Source of the DNA: Salinivibrio kushneri
Lineage (GTDB): Bacteria > Pseudomonadota > Gammaproteobacteria > Enterobacterales > Vibrionaceae
DNA: 64,000 nt
Direction: 5' to 3'
Assembly (NCBI RefSeq): GCF_005280275.1
Contig: NZ_CP040021.1
Location: 1,885,001-1,949,000, forward strand
In this document: piece by piece, positions 10,442-19,849 of the stretch
Position numbering within the stretch: position 1 is the first letter of the stretch
Layout of the letters: every line of letters starts with the position of its first letter
The notes under the pieces: generated by a model
What the model was told of the DNA's origin: nothing
The model's input: the letters and a program-made list of their open reading frames with translations, nothing else
Database searches by the model: none
Position numbers and translations under genes: made by a program

Positions 10442-11089
10442 ATGAAGATCGATAGCGCAGTGGTCGTCATTACCGCAGGTGGCTCACCGTCCGGACGCGC
10501 CATGGCTGAGCACTTTTGCTCGCTTGGCGCAAACGTGGTTTTGCTCGATACCGAGTGGCCAGCACTACGCCTAAGTGCCGATCAATGTCGCGACTACTTG
10601 GGGCGTGTTCAGCCTATTTGTCTCGCCGATCATGAGCCTGATTCGATTCACGATGCGTTCACCCAGGTCACTCAGCTTTTTGGTGGGATTGATGTACTGA
10701 TCAATCATTGGCAAGGGGATGTTTTGCCTAGTCTGTTTGACAGACAAAAACACTACGATGGCCCCAAAACCCTCAGTGATACCACGTCACAATATTTTCT
10801 GGTGGTCCAACGCGCAGCAGAATGCATGCAACAACGCGGCACACCTGGTGTGATCATTAATGTCGCGGGCACTCACCTCACGCCGGATACGGTTGCCAAC
10901 GCCATGATTGGCGGCTTGACCCAACGGTGGGCGAAGGAGCTATCAGCACTGAAAATTCGTGTCGGCGGTATTGTTCCGCGCCATCGTCACCAGGCGAACA
11001 GCGGCATTGATGATGAATTTATTCGCAATGCCGAATACATCGTCTCCAACGATTCTTTTAACGGCCGGTTGTTAGAGGCAAGTGGGTAG
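10442..11089 (+). CDS. SDR-family (short-chain dehydrogenase-like) protein lacking the catalytic YxxxK
   Basis: 215 residues with a Rossmann start, VVVITAGGSPSGRAMAEHF (residues about 6-24), resembling the SDR TGxxxGxG loop. A later IDVLINHWQGD segment stands where SDRs have the NNAG motif. After GVIINVAGTH the usual Tyr-xxx-Lys active site is replaced by DTVANAMIGGLTQRW, so the protein is probably not an active dehydrogenase. ATG at 10442 follows GAGGAAA at 10431-10437. It is convergent with adhE and separated from it by a bidirectional terminator. Role unknown. Confidence 0.72.
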   Translation: MKIDSAVVVITAGGSPSGRAMAEHFCSLGANVVLLDTEWPALRLSADQCRDYLGRVQPICLADHEPDSIHDAFTQVTQLFGGIDVLINHWQGDVLPSLFDRQKHYDGPKTLSDTTSQYFLVVQRAAECMQQRGTPGVIINVAGTHLTPDTVANAMIGGLTQRWAKELSALKIRVGGIVPRHRHQANSGIDDEFIRNAEYIVSNDSFNGRLLEASG

Positions 11090-11110
11090 AAGATCGCTCT
11101 CTCAAATACA

Positions 11111-11136
11111 AAAAGACCCGCCGGAGCGGGTCTTTG
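11111..11136. terminator. Bidirectional terminator between the SDR-like gene and adhE
   Basis: A perfect 10-bp stem (AAAGACCCGC at 11112-11121, GCGGGTCTTT at 11126-11135) with a CGGA tetraloop and A/T runs on both sides, placed between two convergent stop codons. Confidence 0.88.
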
Positions 11137-11161
11137 TCGTTAAGCGGTTGCCTAGGCTATA

Positions 11162-13873
11162 TTAGGCGTCTGCTTTTTCATCTTTTTTCACAGCTTTCGC
11201 GGCTTTAGTCGGCGCGGCGGCTGGTCGGTCATCTTTCTTCTTGATCACCGTGGTGCCTTCAAAGGTTTCACATTCTACGTATGGTTTACCGTAGTAAGAC
11301 GCAACCAACACATCTTTCAACTCTTTGATCAGTGGATAGCGTGGGTTAGCGCCTGTACATTGGTCATCGAACGCTTCTTCCGCCAGCTCATCCAGTTTGG
11401 CCATGAAGTCTGCTTCTGGTACACCCGCCGCTTGGATAGAGGTTGGGATGTCTAGTTTCAACTTCATGTCTTCCAACCAGGTTAGCAAACGCTCAATCTT
11501 CTGTGCGGTACGGTCACCGGCTTGAGCTAGGCCAAGATGGTCAGCGATTTCTGCATAGCGACGACGTGCTTGTGGGCGGTCGTACTGTGAGAAAGCTGTT
11601 TGCTTGGTTGGGTTGTCATTGGCGTTGAAACGCACCACGTTGGAAATCAGCAATGCGTTCGCCAAACCGTGTGGAAGGTGGAACTCAGCACCGATTTTGT
11701 GCGCCATTGAGTGACACACACCCAAGAAGGCGTTAGCAAACGCGACACCAGCAATGGTGGCACCATTGTGCACTTTCTCACGTGCGATTGGGTCGTTTGC
11801 ACCGTGCGTATAGCTCGCTGGCAGATAGTCTTTCAGCAGTTTCAACGCTTGCAGAGCTTGCCCTTCTGAATACTCGTTAGACAGGATAGACACGTAGGCT
11901 TCCATCGCGTGAGTAATCGCATCGTAACCACCAAAGGCAGTCAGTGACTTCGGCATGTTCATCACTAGGTTGGCATCCACAATTGCCATTTGTGGTGTCA
12001 GCTCGTAGTCGGCCAGTGGGTACTTCGCGCCCGTTTTATCGTCTGTCACTACCGCAAATGGCGTCACTTCTGAACCGGTACCTGATGTGGTTGTCACACA
12101 AACCAGCTCGGCTTTTTTACCCATTTTCGGGAACTTGTAGATACGTTTACGGATGTCCATAAAGCGCATCGCTAGCTCTTCGAACGCCGTTTCAGGGTGC
12201 TCGTACATGACCCACATGATTTTCGCAGCATCCATCGGTGAACCACCACCTAGGGCAATAATCACGTCTGGCTGGAAGCTCTTCATCGCTTCCGCACCTT
12301 TGCGCACCACGGTCAATGTTGGATCCGCTTCTACTTCAAAGAAGGTATTTACGTCCATGCCTTGCGCTTTAAGCATTGACTCGATTTGCTCAGAATAACC
12401 GTTGTTAAACAGGAAACGGTCCGTCACGATCATCGCGCGTTTCTTGTCTTCTAAGTCACCCAATGCGATTGGCAAGCTGCCGCGACGGAAGTAGATCGAT
12501 TTTGGTAGTTTGTGCCACAGCATATTCTCAGCTCGCTTCGCTACGGTTTTCTTGTTCATCAGGTGTTTAGGCCCAACGTTCTCAGAAATTGAGTTACCAC
12601 CCCATGAGCCACAGCCCAATGTCAGTGAAGGTGCAACGTTAAAGTTGTACAAGTCACCGATACCACCGTGCGTGGTTGGAATATTTACTAGAATACGTGC
12701 TGTTTTCAGGCGATCACCGAAATACTTGATACGGTCTTGGTTAACGTCTTGGTTGGTATACAGGCCTGAGGTGTGGCCGATACCGCCCATTTCCACCATT
12801 TTGCAAGCCATGTCGACAGCGTGCTCAAAGCTTTTAGCGCGGAACATACCTAGGGTTGGAGAGAGTTTCTCGTGCGCAAACTCTTCTTCAATGCTGATTT
12901 CCAGCCCTTCACCAATCAGGATTTTAGTGTCTGATGGCACGCTTACGCCGGCCATCTCCGCAATCTTAGTGGCAGGTTGGCCCACGATATCCGCGTTAAG
13001 GTTACCGTTGATAAGTAGTACCTTACGCACTTTATCGGCGTCTGCTTTGCTCAATACATGGCCTTTGTGCGACGCAAAGCGTTCTTTCACTTCGTCGTAG
13101 ACTTCGTCCATCACGATAACTGCTTGCTCGGACGCACACACCACGCCGTTATCGAAGGTTTTTGACATCAGCACAGACGCGACAGCACGTTTAATGTCAG
13201 CGGTTTCGTCGATAACCACAGGCACGTTACCCGCACCTACGCCAATCGCCGGTTTACCTGATGAGTATGCCGCTTTCACCATGCCTGGGCCACCGGTCGC
13301 CAGAATCAGGTTAATGTCGTCGTGCTTCATCAGTGCGTTAGAAAGCTCAACTGAAGGTTGGTCAATCCAGCCTATGATGTCTTTGGGTGCGCCCGCAGCC
13401 ACGGCTGCATCAAGAACCAGCTTCGCCGCATCATTGGTCGAGTTTTTCGCACGTGGGTGTGGCGAGAAGATGATGCCGTTACGCGTTTTCAGTGAGATCA
13501 GTGATTTGAAGATCGCAGTCGACGTTGGGTTAGTGGTTGGCACGATACCGCAGATAAGGCCAACGGGCTCGGCGATAGTCATGGTGCCGAATTCGTCATT
13601 CTCTTCCAGAATGCCGCAGGTTTTGTCGTCTTTGTATTTGTTGTAGATGAACTCAGAGGCGAAGTGGTTTTTGATAACCTTGTCTTCGAGGATACCCATG
13701 CCTGACTCTTCAACCGCTTGTTTCGCCAGTGGGATACGCGCGTTGTTTGCAGCCAGTGATGCGGCACGGAAGATCTTATCTACTTGCTCCTGTGAATAGG
13801 TGGCAAATTCTTGTTGTGCCTTTTTGACACGCTCAACCATCGCGTTGAGTTCAGCAATATTAGTGACAGGCAT
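11162..13873 (-). CDS. adhE: Bifunctional acetaldehyde-CoA/alcohol dehydrogenase
   Basis: About 903 residues. The N-terminal half is a CoA-acylating aldehyde dehydrogenase with the catalytic Cys in GVVCASEQAVIV; the C-terminal half is an iron-dependent alcohol dehydrogenase (TTTSGTGSEVTPFAV, and His-rich HSMAHKIGAEFHLPHG). It reduces acetyl-CoA to ethanol during fermentation, regenerating NAD+; homologues form spirosome filaments. I chose the start MPVTNIAELN at 13873 because AGGAG sits just before it and E. coli AdhE begins MAVTNVAELN; an in-frame ATG at 13891 would place that ribosome site inside the gene. A strong FNR-like box lies upstream. The C-terminal Lys/Ala tail is slightly longer than in E. 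coli. Confidence 0.97.
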   Translation of the reverse strand: MPVTNIAELNAMVERVKKAQQEFATYSQEQVDKIFRAASLAANNARIPLAKQAVEESGMGILEDKVIKNHFASEFIYNKYKDDKTCGILEENDEFGTMTIAEPVGLICGIVPTTNPTSTAIFKSLISLKTRNGIIFSPHPRAKNSTNDAAKLVLDAAVAAGAPKDIIGWIDQPSVELSNALMKHDDINLILATGGPGMVKAAYSSGKPAIGVGAGNVPVVIDETADIKRAVASVLMSKTFDNGVVCASEQAVIVMDEVYDEVKERFASHKGHVLSKADADKVRKVLLINGNLNADIVGQPATKIAEMAGVSVPSDTKILIGEGLEISIEEEFAHEKLSPTLGMFRAKSFEHAVDMACKMVEMGGIGHTSGLYTNQDVNQDRIKYFGDRLKTARILVNIPTTHGGIGDLYNFNVAPSLTLGCGSWGGNSISENVGPKHLMNKKTVAKRAENMLWHKLPKSIYFRRGSLPIALGDLEDKKRAMIVTDRFLFNNGYSEQIESMLKAQGMDVNTFFEVEADPTLTVVRKGAEAMKSFQPDVIIALGGGSPMDAAKIMWVMYEHPETAFEELAMRFMDIRKRIYKFPKMGKKAELVCVTTTSGTGSEVTPFAVVTDDKTGAKYPLADYELTPQMAIVDANLVMNMPKSLTAFGGYDAITHAMEAYVSILSNEYSEGQALQALKLLKDYLPASYTHGANDPIAREKVHNGATIAGVAFANAFLGVCHSMAHKIGAEFHLPHGLANALLISNVVRFNANDNPTKQTAFSQYDRPQARRRYAEIADHLGLAQAGDRTAQKIERLLTWLEDMKLKLDIPTSIQAAGVPEADFMAKLDELAEEAFDDQCTGANPRYPLIKELKDVLVASYYGKPYVECETFEGTTVIKKKDDRPAAAPTKAAKAVKKDEKADA

Positions 13874-14452
13874 AGTCGTCTCCTGGTTCATATTTGAAAA
13901 TCATTTAGTAATTGCTTGCCGCAGCGTCTTGGCTTACTAAGCCTTGTTTATCTTTACTTAGTGTCGCCGTTCGGTGCGTGGCATTTAGTAAATAACTTTC
14001 AAAACTGAGTATAAGTTTTCACAGCGTGAGTAACTTGATCTCGATCAGTTGTTATCAAATCAACCGCAATAAAATTTACGCTTAACCCCCACAATCACTG
14101 GGTTTAATATTTTTGTAGCACAGAACACATGTGTCTAAAATTTTCATCACAGTAACATATAATTTACATGGCAAGGCAAATATAAATGTCGATACTGTAT
14201 GTAAATTTCAACAAAAAACCCGAAAGACGGTTGTTTCTGTTCACGACATCGACCCTCAGTATAGTTTGCCGAGCGAAAGTTGCATGACGATAAATCGTTT
14301 GGGTTATCAGCGAAAGCGGGTTCAAAACGCGCAACTATTGCATTCAGAAAATAATAGCTGAGTGGTTGGTTTTTAGGCTGACATCGCTATACTGGCGCCA
14401 TTGATTTAACCCGAGAGAAACTGGACTTCCTCACAGCATTACGAGAGTCACC
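13874..14452. other. adhE-ychE divergent regulatory region
   Basis: About 580 bp without a convincing gene, AT-rich, between the divergent adhE and ychE. It holds the FNR-like site at 14035-14048. A 76-codon open frame at 14131-14361 lacks a ribosome site and recognisable sequence, and I do not call it. The long non-coding region between these two genes is also a feature of the E. coli locus. Confidence 0.6.
14035..14048. promoter_or_regulatory. FNR-type binding site upstream of adhE
   Basis: TTGAT-CTCG-ATCAG matches the FNR consensus TTGAT-N4-ATCAA at nine of ten defined bases. It lies about 160 bp upstream of the adhE start. Anaerobic control of adhE is well known in enteric bacteria; here it is inferred from this site. 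Confidence 0.6.
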
Positions 14453-15091
14453 ATGGCCGCTTTCGACACCATGATTTTTGTGCAGTTTTTTGTCGGGCTT
14501 TTTGCCGCCGTTAACCCTATCGGTATCATGCCCGTTTTTGTCACCCTCACCGTACATCTTGATAAACAAGAACGAAACCGCACGGCATACACCGCCGCCA
14601 TCGCGGTGGCGATCATCTTGATTGTTTCCTTGCTTGCCGGACAGATGTTGCTGGATTTATTCAGTATCTCACTCGATTCATTCCGGGTAGCCGGTGGCAT
14701 GCTGCTGCTCAGTATCGCTTTTACCATGATGAACGGTAAGTTGGGGGAAGGTAAGCAAAACAAGCAGGAGCAATCCGAGACCATCAGCCGTGAACAAGTG
14801 GGCGTGGTACCGCTAGCGATGCCACTGCTCGCGGGGCCAGGTGCGATCAGCTCAACCATTGTGTATGGCTCTCAGTACCCAGATACGTGGAGTACGATTA
14901 CACTCATCACCACCCTAGTGCTGTTCTCTGCAGGGATTTGGGGGCTGTTTAAAGTCGGTCCTGCAGTGGTGAAATTTTTAGGCCAAACGGGTATCAACGT
15001 TATTACGCGGATAATGGGCCTTATCCTTGGTTCCCTCGGGATTGAGTTTATCGCCTCTGGCATGCGCGCCTTGTTCCCCGGCCTTAGCTAA
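14453..15091 (+). CDS. ychE: MarC-family integral membrane protein YchE
   Basis: 212 residues, strongly hydrophobic with about six membrane segments. The MarC/UPF0056 pattern is clear: the N-terminal FVGLFAAVNPIGIMPVFVTLT, then the MPLLAGPGAIS motif near residue 122. Despite the name MarC, no multidrug-resistance role is established, and the transport substrate is unknown. Its placement divergent to adhE is the same as for E. coli ychE, which supports this family member rather than marC or yhgN. Confidence 0.88.
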   Translation: MAAFDTMIFVQFFVGLFAAVNPIGIMPVFVTLTVHLDKQERNRTAYTAAIAVAIILIVSLLAGQMLLDLFSISLDSFRVAGGMLLLSIAFTMMNGKLGEGKQNKQEQSETISREQVGVVPLAMPLLAGPGAISSTIVYGSQYPDTWSTITLITTLVLFSAGIWGLFKVGPAVVKFLGQTGINVITRIMGLILGSLGIEFIASGMRALFPGLS

Positions 15092-15126
15092 ACGCGCGAT
15101 AAGCCCCTTCAGCGCGTAGAGATAGA

Positions 15127-15162
15127 AAATCGGCACGCAGTCAGTTGCCGTGCCGGTTTTTT
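15127..15162 (+). terminator. Rho-independent terminator after ychE
   Basis: Stem CGGCACG (15131-15137) with CGTGCCG (15149-15155), 11-nt loop, followed by GTTTTTT and preceded by AAAA. It ends 38 bp before the next gene. Confidence 0.8.
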
Positions 15163-15200
15163 GCGGCTCAATCATGGAAGATTTTTAGCAAGGTAAGCGA

Positions 15201-16049
15201 ATGAATAAGTCACAAAGCCGTCTTCAACACTACCTATACACCACCATCTTTGGCACCGAGACGAAGCACGGGAAAGCATTTGATTTGGTGCTAATTGTGA
15301 TGATCTTGGCCTCGATGGTGGTGTTGATGCTGGAATCCATCGCTAGCTTTCACGCTCAATGGTCGCAATGGCTCTATTGGATTGAATGGGGCTTTACCGG
15401 CATCTTTACCATCGAGTATTTACTGCGCCTTTATTGCTCTCCGCGCCCGTCTGCTTATGCGCGAAGCTTTTACGGCGTGGTGGATTTACTGGCGATTCTG
15501 CCCACCTATATCGCGATTTTTGTCCCAGGCACCACTTACCTGATGGTGGTACGCCTGTTGCGGGTATTGCGCATTTTCCGTGTTTTGAGGCTGATGCGCT
15601 TTTTGGAAGACTCCAACATATTGTTACGCTCGATGATGCTGTCATCGCGCAAGGTGATGATTTTCTTCTTCTCCGTGGCGATCCTGGTCACCGTCTTCGG
15701 CGCACTCATGTACGTGATTGAAGGGCCAGAGAATGGCTTTACCAGTATTCCCTATGCCATCTATTGGGCGATCGTCACCCTCACCACCGTCGGCTATGGC
15801 GATATTGTGCCGCAAACCGATATTGGCAAGGCACTCGCGTCTTTCACCATGTTGATGGGCTATTCGATTATTGCCGTGCCTACAGGGATCATCACCGCCG
15901 AAATCGGTCAGCAGATGTCACTGCATCGCAACTTGGTAAAATGCCCTAACTGCTCAAAAAGCGGCCATGAGTCCGACGCCTCATTTTGTAAGCATTGTGG
16001 CAGTGAACTGCCGGAAGCCGATAAACGCGTGGTCACACCTGGGCTGTAA
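15201..16049 (+). CDS. Voltage-gated potassium channel with C-terminal zinc ribbon
   Basis: 282 residues with six membrane segments of the voltage-gated ion channel superfamily. S4 carries regularly spaced arginines (RLLRVLRIFRVLRLMRFL, about 118-135), and the selectivity filter TLTTVGYGD ends at about residue 201. After S6 comes a short cytoplasmic tail with two CxxC pairs (C248, C251, C263, C266: CPNC...CKHC), a zinc-ribbon-like module. The protein should conduct K+ across the inner membrane in response to voltage. It stands alone between two terminators. The KvAP/Kch-type assignment is firm; the zinc-ribbon role is unknown. Confidence 0.9.
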   Translation: MNKSQSRLQHYLYTTIFGTETKHGKAFDLVLIVMILASMVVLMLESIASFHAQWSQWLYWIEWGFTGIFTIEYLLRLYCSPRPSAYARSFYGVVDLLAILPTYIAIFVPGTTYLMVVRLLRVLRIFRVLRLMRFLEDSNILLRSMMLSSRKVMIFFFSVAILVTVFGALMYVIEGPENGFTSIPYAIYWAIVTLTTVGYGDIVPQTDIGKALASFTMLMGYSIIAVPTGIITAEIGQQMSLHRNLVKCPNCSKSGHESDASFCKHCGSELPEADKRVVTPGL

Positions 16050-16110
16050 CACTGGCTTCACGTTGATTGGTACGGCAGTCGCTGCGAGTAAAAGCACGAG
16101 ATACCGATAA

Positions 16111-16140
16111 TAAAAAACGGAGCAGGTCGGCTCCGTTTTT
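16111..16140. terminator. Bidirectional terminator between the K+ channel and cysS
   Basis: Stem ACGGAGC (16117-16123) with GCTCCGT (16130-16136), 6-nt loop, flanked by an A-run on one side and a T-run on the other, between convergent genes. Confidence 0.88.
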
Positions 16141-16167
16141 AGTGGCTCAATGGCAAGTAACAGTCGC

Positions 16168-17568
16168 TTACTTACGACGCCAAGTGGTGCCTTGTGGGCC
16201 GTCTTCCAGCACAATATCCATCGCGGTGAGCGCATCACGCGCGGCATCGGCGCTGGCAAAGTCTTTGGCTTTACGGGCATCGTTCCGTTTTTGAATGAGC
16301 GCCTCGATTTCAGCCACTTCATCATCAGCCCCTGCATCGCCTTGCAAGAAGCTATCGGCATCTTGCTCGAGCAAACCAAGAATCGACGCTAACTTGCGCA
16401 TTTGCGCGCCCAGCGCGGATGCCGCCGCCTGATCATCGCCGCGCAGTCGATTAACCTCTCGAGCCATATCGAATAGCACCGAATAGGCCTCTGGGGTATT
16501 GAAGTCATCGTTCATCGCTGCTTCAAAGCGTGCCACGTATTCATCGCCACCGGCAGGTACGGCCTGTGTGTCTAAACCGCGAAGCGAGGTGTACAGACGC
16601 TCAAGTGCTGAACGGGCTTGATTGAGGTTTTCATCGCTGTAGTTCAACTGGCTGCGATAGTGACCGGACAGCAAGAAATAACGCACGGTTTCGGCATCAT
16701 AATGTGCCAATACATCACGGATGGTGAAAAAATTCCCCAAGGATTTAGACATCTTTTCACGATCAACCATCACCATGCCGCTGTGCATCCAGGTATTGAC
16801 ATACGGGGTGTCATGGGCGCAGCAAGATTGGGCAATTTCGTTCTCATGGTGCGGGAACTGCAAATCAGAGCCACCACCATGAATATCAAAATGTTCGCCC
16901 AAGATCGCAGAGTTCATTGCCGAGCACTCAATGTGCCAACCTGGACGGCCTGGTCCCCACGGGGATTCCCATGTCGGCTCGCCAGGTTTGGACATTTTCC
17001 ACACCACAAAATCGAGAGGACTGCGCTTGGCTGTTTCAACATCCACACGGGCGCCCGCTTGCAACTGATCGAGGTCTTGCTTTGACAGCTTGCCGTAAGC
17101 ATCAAACTTGGCCACTTCAAACATCACGTCGCCATTATCTGCGACATAGGCGAAGCCACGCTCAATCAGCTTTTCTACCAGTGCGATGATTTCATCGATG
17201 TAGTCAGTCGCACGTGGCTCGATATCAGGACGCGCCATGTTTAAAGCATCAAAGTCTTGGTACATTTCACCGATCAAGCGCTCGGTCAATGCGTCACAGC
17301 TCTCGCCATTTTCCGCCGCACGCTTAATGATTTTGTCATCGATATCCGTGATATTACGGACAAAGGTCAAATCAAAGCCCAAGTAGCGCAAGTAGCGCGC
17401 AATCATGTCAAACGAAACAAAAGTACGCCCGTGACCAATATGACAGAGATCGTAAATCGTCACCCCACACACATACATGCCGATTTTTCCCGGCGTGATG
17501 GGTTGAAAGACAGCTTTATCTCGCGTCAGTGAGTTGTAGATCTTTAACGGGGGGGTTTGCGTCGACAT
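16168..17568 (-). CDS. cysS: Cysteine--tRNA ligase
   Basis: 466 residues, a class I synthetase that charges tRNA-Cys. HIGH at 43-46 (CHIGHGRT), KMSKS at 272-276, and a zinc-site Cys at residue 34 (MYVCGVT) together with the C215 and HHENE region identify CysRS. The length matches E. coli CysRS (461). The gene is divergent from a MarR-type regulator and, beyond it, ppiB and lpxH; cysS-ppiB-lpxH proximity is common in this group. Confidence 0.97.
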   Translation of the reverse strand: MSTQTPPLKIYNSLTRDKAVFQPITPGKIGMYVCGVTIYDLCHIGHGRTFVSFDMIARYLRYLGFDLTFVRNITDIDDKIIKRAAENGESCDALTERLIGEMYQDFDALNMARPDIEPRATDYIDEIIALVEKLIERGFAYVADNGDVMFEVAKFDAYGKLSKQDLDQLQAGARVDVETAKRSPLDFVVWKMSKPGEPTWESPWGPGRPGWHIECSAMNSAILGEHFDIHGGGSDLQFPHHENEIAQSCCAHDTPYVNTWMHSGMVMVDREKMSKSLGNFFTIRDVLAHYDAETVRYFLLSGHYRSQLNYSDENLNQARSALERLYTSLRGLDTQAVPAGGDEYVARFEAAMNDDFNTPEAYSVLFDMAREVNRLRGDDQAAASALGAQMRKLASILGLLEQDADSFLQGDAGADDEVAEIEALIQKRNDARKAKDFASADAARDALTAMDIVLEDGPQGTTWRRK

Positions 17569-17854
17569 AATTATTTGATGACTCGTTACAATAGTGACAA
17601 TGAGTAAGGTGAAGCAGCTATTACACCTTTTCTACTGGCTTGACGCAAGCCTCTCACGCCCGCGACACCCGGTGAAACATTCAGACTAGGCTCACAACTT
17701 AGCGTTGAAACTCCCCTTATCGCTTGAGCTAACCGAGACCTTTGAATTATTTTTCAGTGAAGAATCTTTATCGATAAGTATTTATTAGGCAAACTGGCCC
17801 TCTGACTGATTGGCACTCACCGATCTTATTGAGACTAACCGAAGTGGCAAAATA

Positions 17855-18379
17855 ATGACTGATAACGCAACCCCTTCCGCTCCCCAAGAGGACAAAGTTG
17901 ACCTCATTTTACGCCAATGGCACGACGAGCGCCCGGATATCGACCCCAGTCCGATGGCGATCACCGGCCGACTCGCGCGGGTTTTGGGCAATATTAACCC
18001 CAAACTACAACAAGTCTTTGGTCAGTATAATCTCAACCCTGGCGAGTTTGATGTGTTGGCCTCCCTACGACGTGCAGGCTCGCCCTATACGTTAACCCCC
18101 AACCAGCTGCTCGATGCCCTGATGCTTACCTCGGGCGCGATGACTAACCGTATTGATCGCCTCGAACAAAAAGGTTTGGTATCTCGGAGCCCGGATCCCA
18201 ACGACCGCCGTGGCGTGTATGTGTCACTGACAGACGCGGGCATGGATTTAATTGATGATGCAGTGACCGATCACACCAACAATTTACACCAGCTCTTGGC
18301 GGGCCTCACCGCCGACGAGCAAGCCGAGCTCGCCGTGTTGCTTAAAAAGTTGCTCGCGCATGTTGAGCCTGCATCTTAA
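17855..18379 (+). CDS. MarR-family transcriptional regulator
   Basis: About 174 residues from the ATG at 17855; an in-frame TTG at 17810 would add 15 residues but is less likely. A winged-helix MarR core is visible: LNPGEFDVLASLRRAG, then the recognition-helix region LTSGAMTNRIDRLEQKGLVSR and the wing SPDPNDRRGVYVSLTDAG. Such dimers usually repress nearby genes and respond to small ligands or oxidants. It sits between divergent cysS and ppiB. No Cys pair typical of OhrR sensing is present. The target is unknown. Confidence 0.88.
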   Translation: MTDNATPSAPQEDKVDLILRQWHDERPDIDPSPMAITGRLARVLGNINPKLQQVFGQYNLNPGEFDVLASLRRAGSPYTLTPNQLLDALMLTSGAMTNRIDRLEQKGLVSRSPDPNDRRGVYVSLTDAGMDLIDDAVTDHTNNLHQLLAGLTADEQAELAVLLKKLLAHVEPAS

Positions 18380-18521
18380 TCACTGCGATGCCGCTTAGAG
18401 GCCAGTGAAGCGTACGGGGATGATGATTAATTCCACATCCAGGGGATCTTTTCTTGATCAGCGAATACTTTCGGCTAAAATCTGTGATCCTTTTTAGCCA
18501 AGCCAATGACAGGATTACATC

Positions 18522-19019
18522 ATGGTGACTCTTCATACCACGTTCGGTGACATCAAACTTCGCATGTTTGCAGACGAAGCACCGGCCACGGTCGAGAACT
18601 TTTTACAATACTGCCGTGACGGCTTTTATAACGGAACCCTGTTCCATCGCGTGATTGACGGCTTTATGGTCCAAGGCGGTGGCATGGCCTCTGGCATGGA
18701 AGAAAAAGCAACGCGTGCGCCGATTAAAAACGAAGCAGATAACGGCCTAAGCAACTTGACCGGTCGCTTGTCGATGGCGCGTACCATGGAGCCGCACTCA
18801 GCAAGCTCGCAATTCTTTATCAACGTCAATGACAACCTGTTCTTGGATCACAAAGCCAAGACACCAGATGGCTGGGGCTACTGTGTGTTTGCCGAAGTGG
18901 TTGAGGGCATGGACGTGGTCAACAAGATCAAAGGTGTTGCCACCGGTAACTGGGGTTATGTGCACCAGGACGTGCCGGTCGAAGAAGTGTTGATCAATAG
19001 CGTGACTATCGAAGACTAA
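18522..19019 (+). CDS. ppiB: Peptidyl-prolyl cis-trans isomerase B (cyclophilin)
   Basis: 165 residues, a cytoplasmic cyclophilin with no signal peptide. The motifs [13 protein letters not shown] and [13 protein letters not shown] are the active-site elements, with the catalytic Arg in FHRV. It accelerates proline isomerisation during protein folding. The length equals E. coli PpiB (164). It is followed by a strong terminator, so it is a single-gene unit upstream of lpxH. Confidence 0.96.
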   Translation: MVTLHTTFGDIKLRMFADEAPATVENFLQYCRDGFYNGTLFHRVIDGFMVQGGGMASGMEEKATRAPIKNEADNGLSNLTGRLSMARTMEPHSASSQFFINVNDNLFLDHKAKTPDGWGYCVFAEVVEGMDVVNKIKGVATGNWGYVHQDVPVEEVLINSVTIED

Positions 19020-19035
19020 GATGACACTATCGAGC

Positions 19036-19063
19036 AAGGGTAGCCAAGGCTACCCTTTCTTTT
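19036..19063 (+). terminator. Rho-independent terminator after ppiB
   Basis: Stem AAGGGTAGC / GCTACCCTT with a CAAG loop followed by TCTTTT, directly after the ppiB stop codon. Confidence 0.85.
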
Positions 19064-19085
19064 ATCACCACCATAAAGCCAACGC

Positions 19086-19817
19086 ATGTCACATACCCTC
19101 TTTATTGCCGATCTCCATTTAAGCCCAACGCGGCCAGATATTACCGACTGCTTTGAGCGTTTTATGCACAAAGAGGCGATAAACGCCGACGCACTTTATG
19201 TGTTGGGGGATTTATTTGAGGTGTGGATTGGCGATGACGACCACAGCCCGTTCCACCAACAAATCAAAGCCGCCTTTTCTGCAGTGACTGAGCAAGGCGT
19301 GCCGGTGTATTTTATTCATGGCAATCGCGACTTTTTGATTGGTCAACGCTTTGCCAAAGAAACCGGCGTGACGCTATTAAACGAGCTTGAGTGCATCGAT
19401 TTATATGGCACCCCTACCCTTATCTTGCACGGGGATACCTTGTGCCTAGAGGATGTTGATTATCAGGCGTTTCGCCGCAAAGTCCACCAGCCTTGGTTGC
19501 AGCGACTCTTTTTGTGCTTGCCGCTAACATGGCGTCGCAAGATTGCGGCCAAAATGCGCGCGGGCAGTGCCAATGCCAACCAGCAAAAGTCGTCAACCAT
19601 CATGGATGTCACGCCACAAGAAGTGCAGCGCCAGTTAGATAAAGCGGGAGTGGTTAACATGATTCACGGCCATACTCACCGCCCTCATATTCATCAGTGG
19701 CACCAACACGGCACCGCGTACCAACGCATTGTGTTAGGCGACTGGTACCAACACGGCTCTGTACTGGTGTGTCGCCAACAAGGCTGCGACTTACAAAGCC
19801 GCGACTTCGCCAATTAA
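19086..19817 (+). CDS. lpxH: UDP-2,3-diacylglucosamine diphosphatase LpxH
   Basis: 243 residues, a calcineurin-like metallophosphoesterase. Metal-binding motifs appear in order: ADLHLSPTRP (residue 8 onward), GDLFEVWIGDD, HGNRDF, HGDTL and HGHTHRP. LpxH hydrolyses UDP-2,3-diacylglucosamine to lipid X plus UMP in lipid A synthesis at the inner membrane surface. The length matches E. coli LpxH (240). It is followed 32 bp later by the YchJ-like gene and probably shares its transcript. Confidence 0.96.
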   Translation: MSHTLFIADLHLSPTRPDITDCFERFMHKEAINADALYVLGDLFEVWIGDDDHSPFHQQIKAAFSAVTEQGVPVYFIHGNRDFLIGQRFAKETGVTLLNELECIDLYGTPTLILHGDTLCLEDVDYQAFRRKVHQPWLQRLFLCLPLTWRRKIAAKMRAGSANANQQKSSTIMDVTPQEVQRQLDKAGVVNMIHGHTHRPHIHQWHQHGTAYQRIVLGDWYQHGSVLVCRQQGCDLQSRDFAN

Positions 19818-19849
19818 TAAGCTATTTAGCTCATCGTTAAGAGATAGTT

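Noticed and set aside
12510..13100. A 196-codon plus-strand frame antisense to adhE
   Set aside because: Typical codon-position shadow of a highly conserved gene; no domain or ribosome site.
14131..14361. A 76-codon frame in the adhE-ychE spacer
   Set aside because: No ribosome site, atypical composition, and it lies in the regulatory region.
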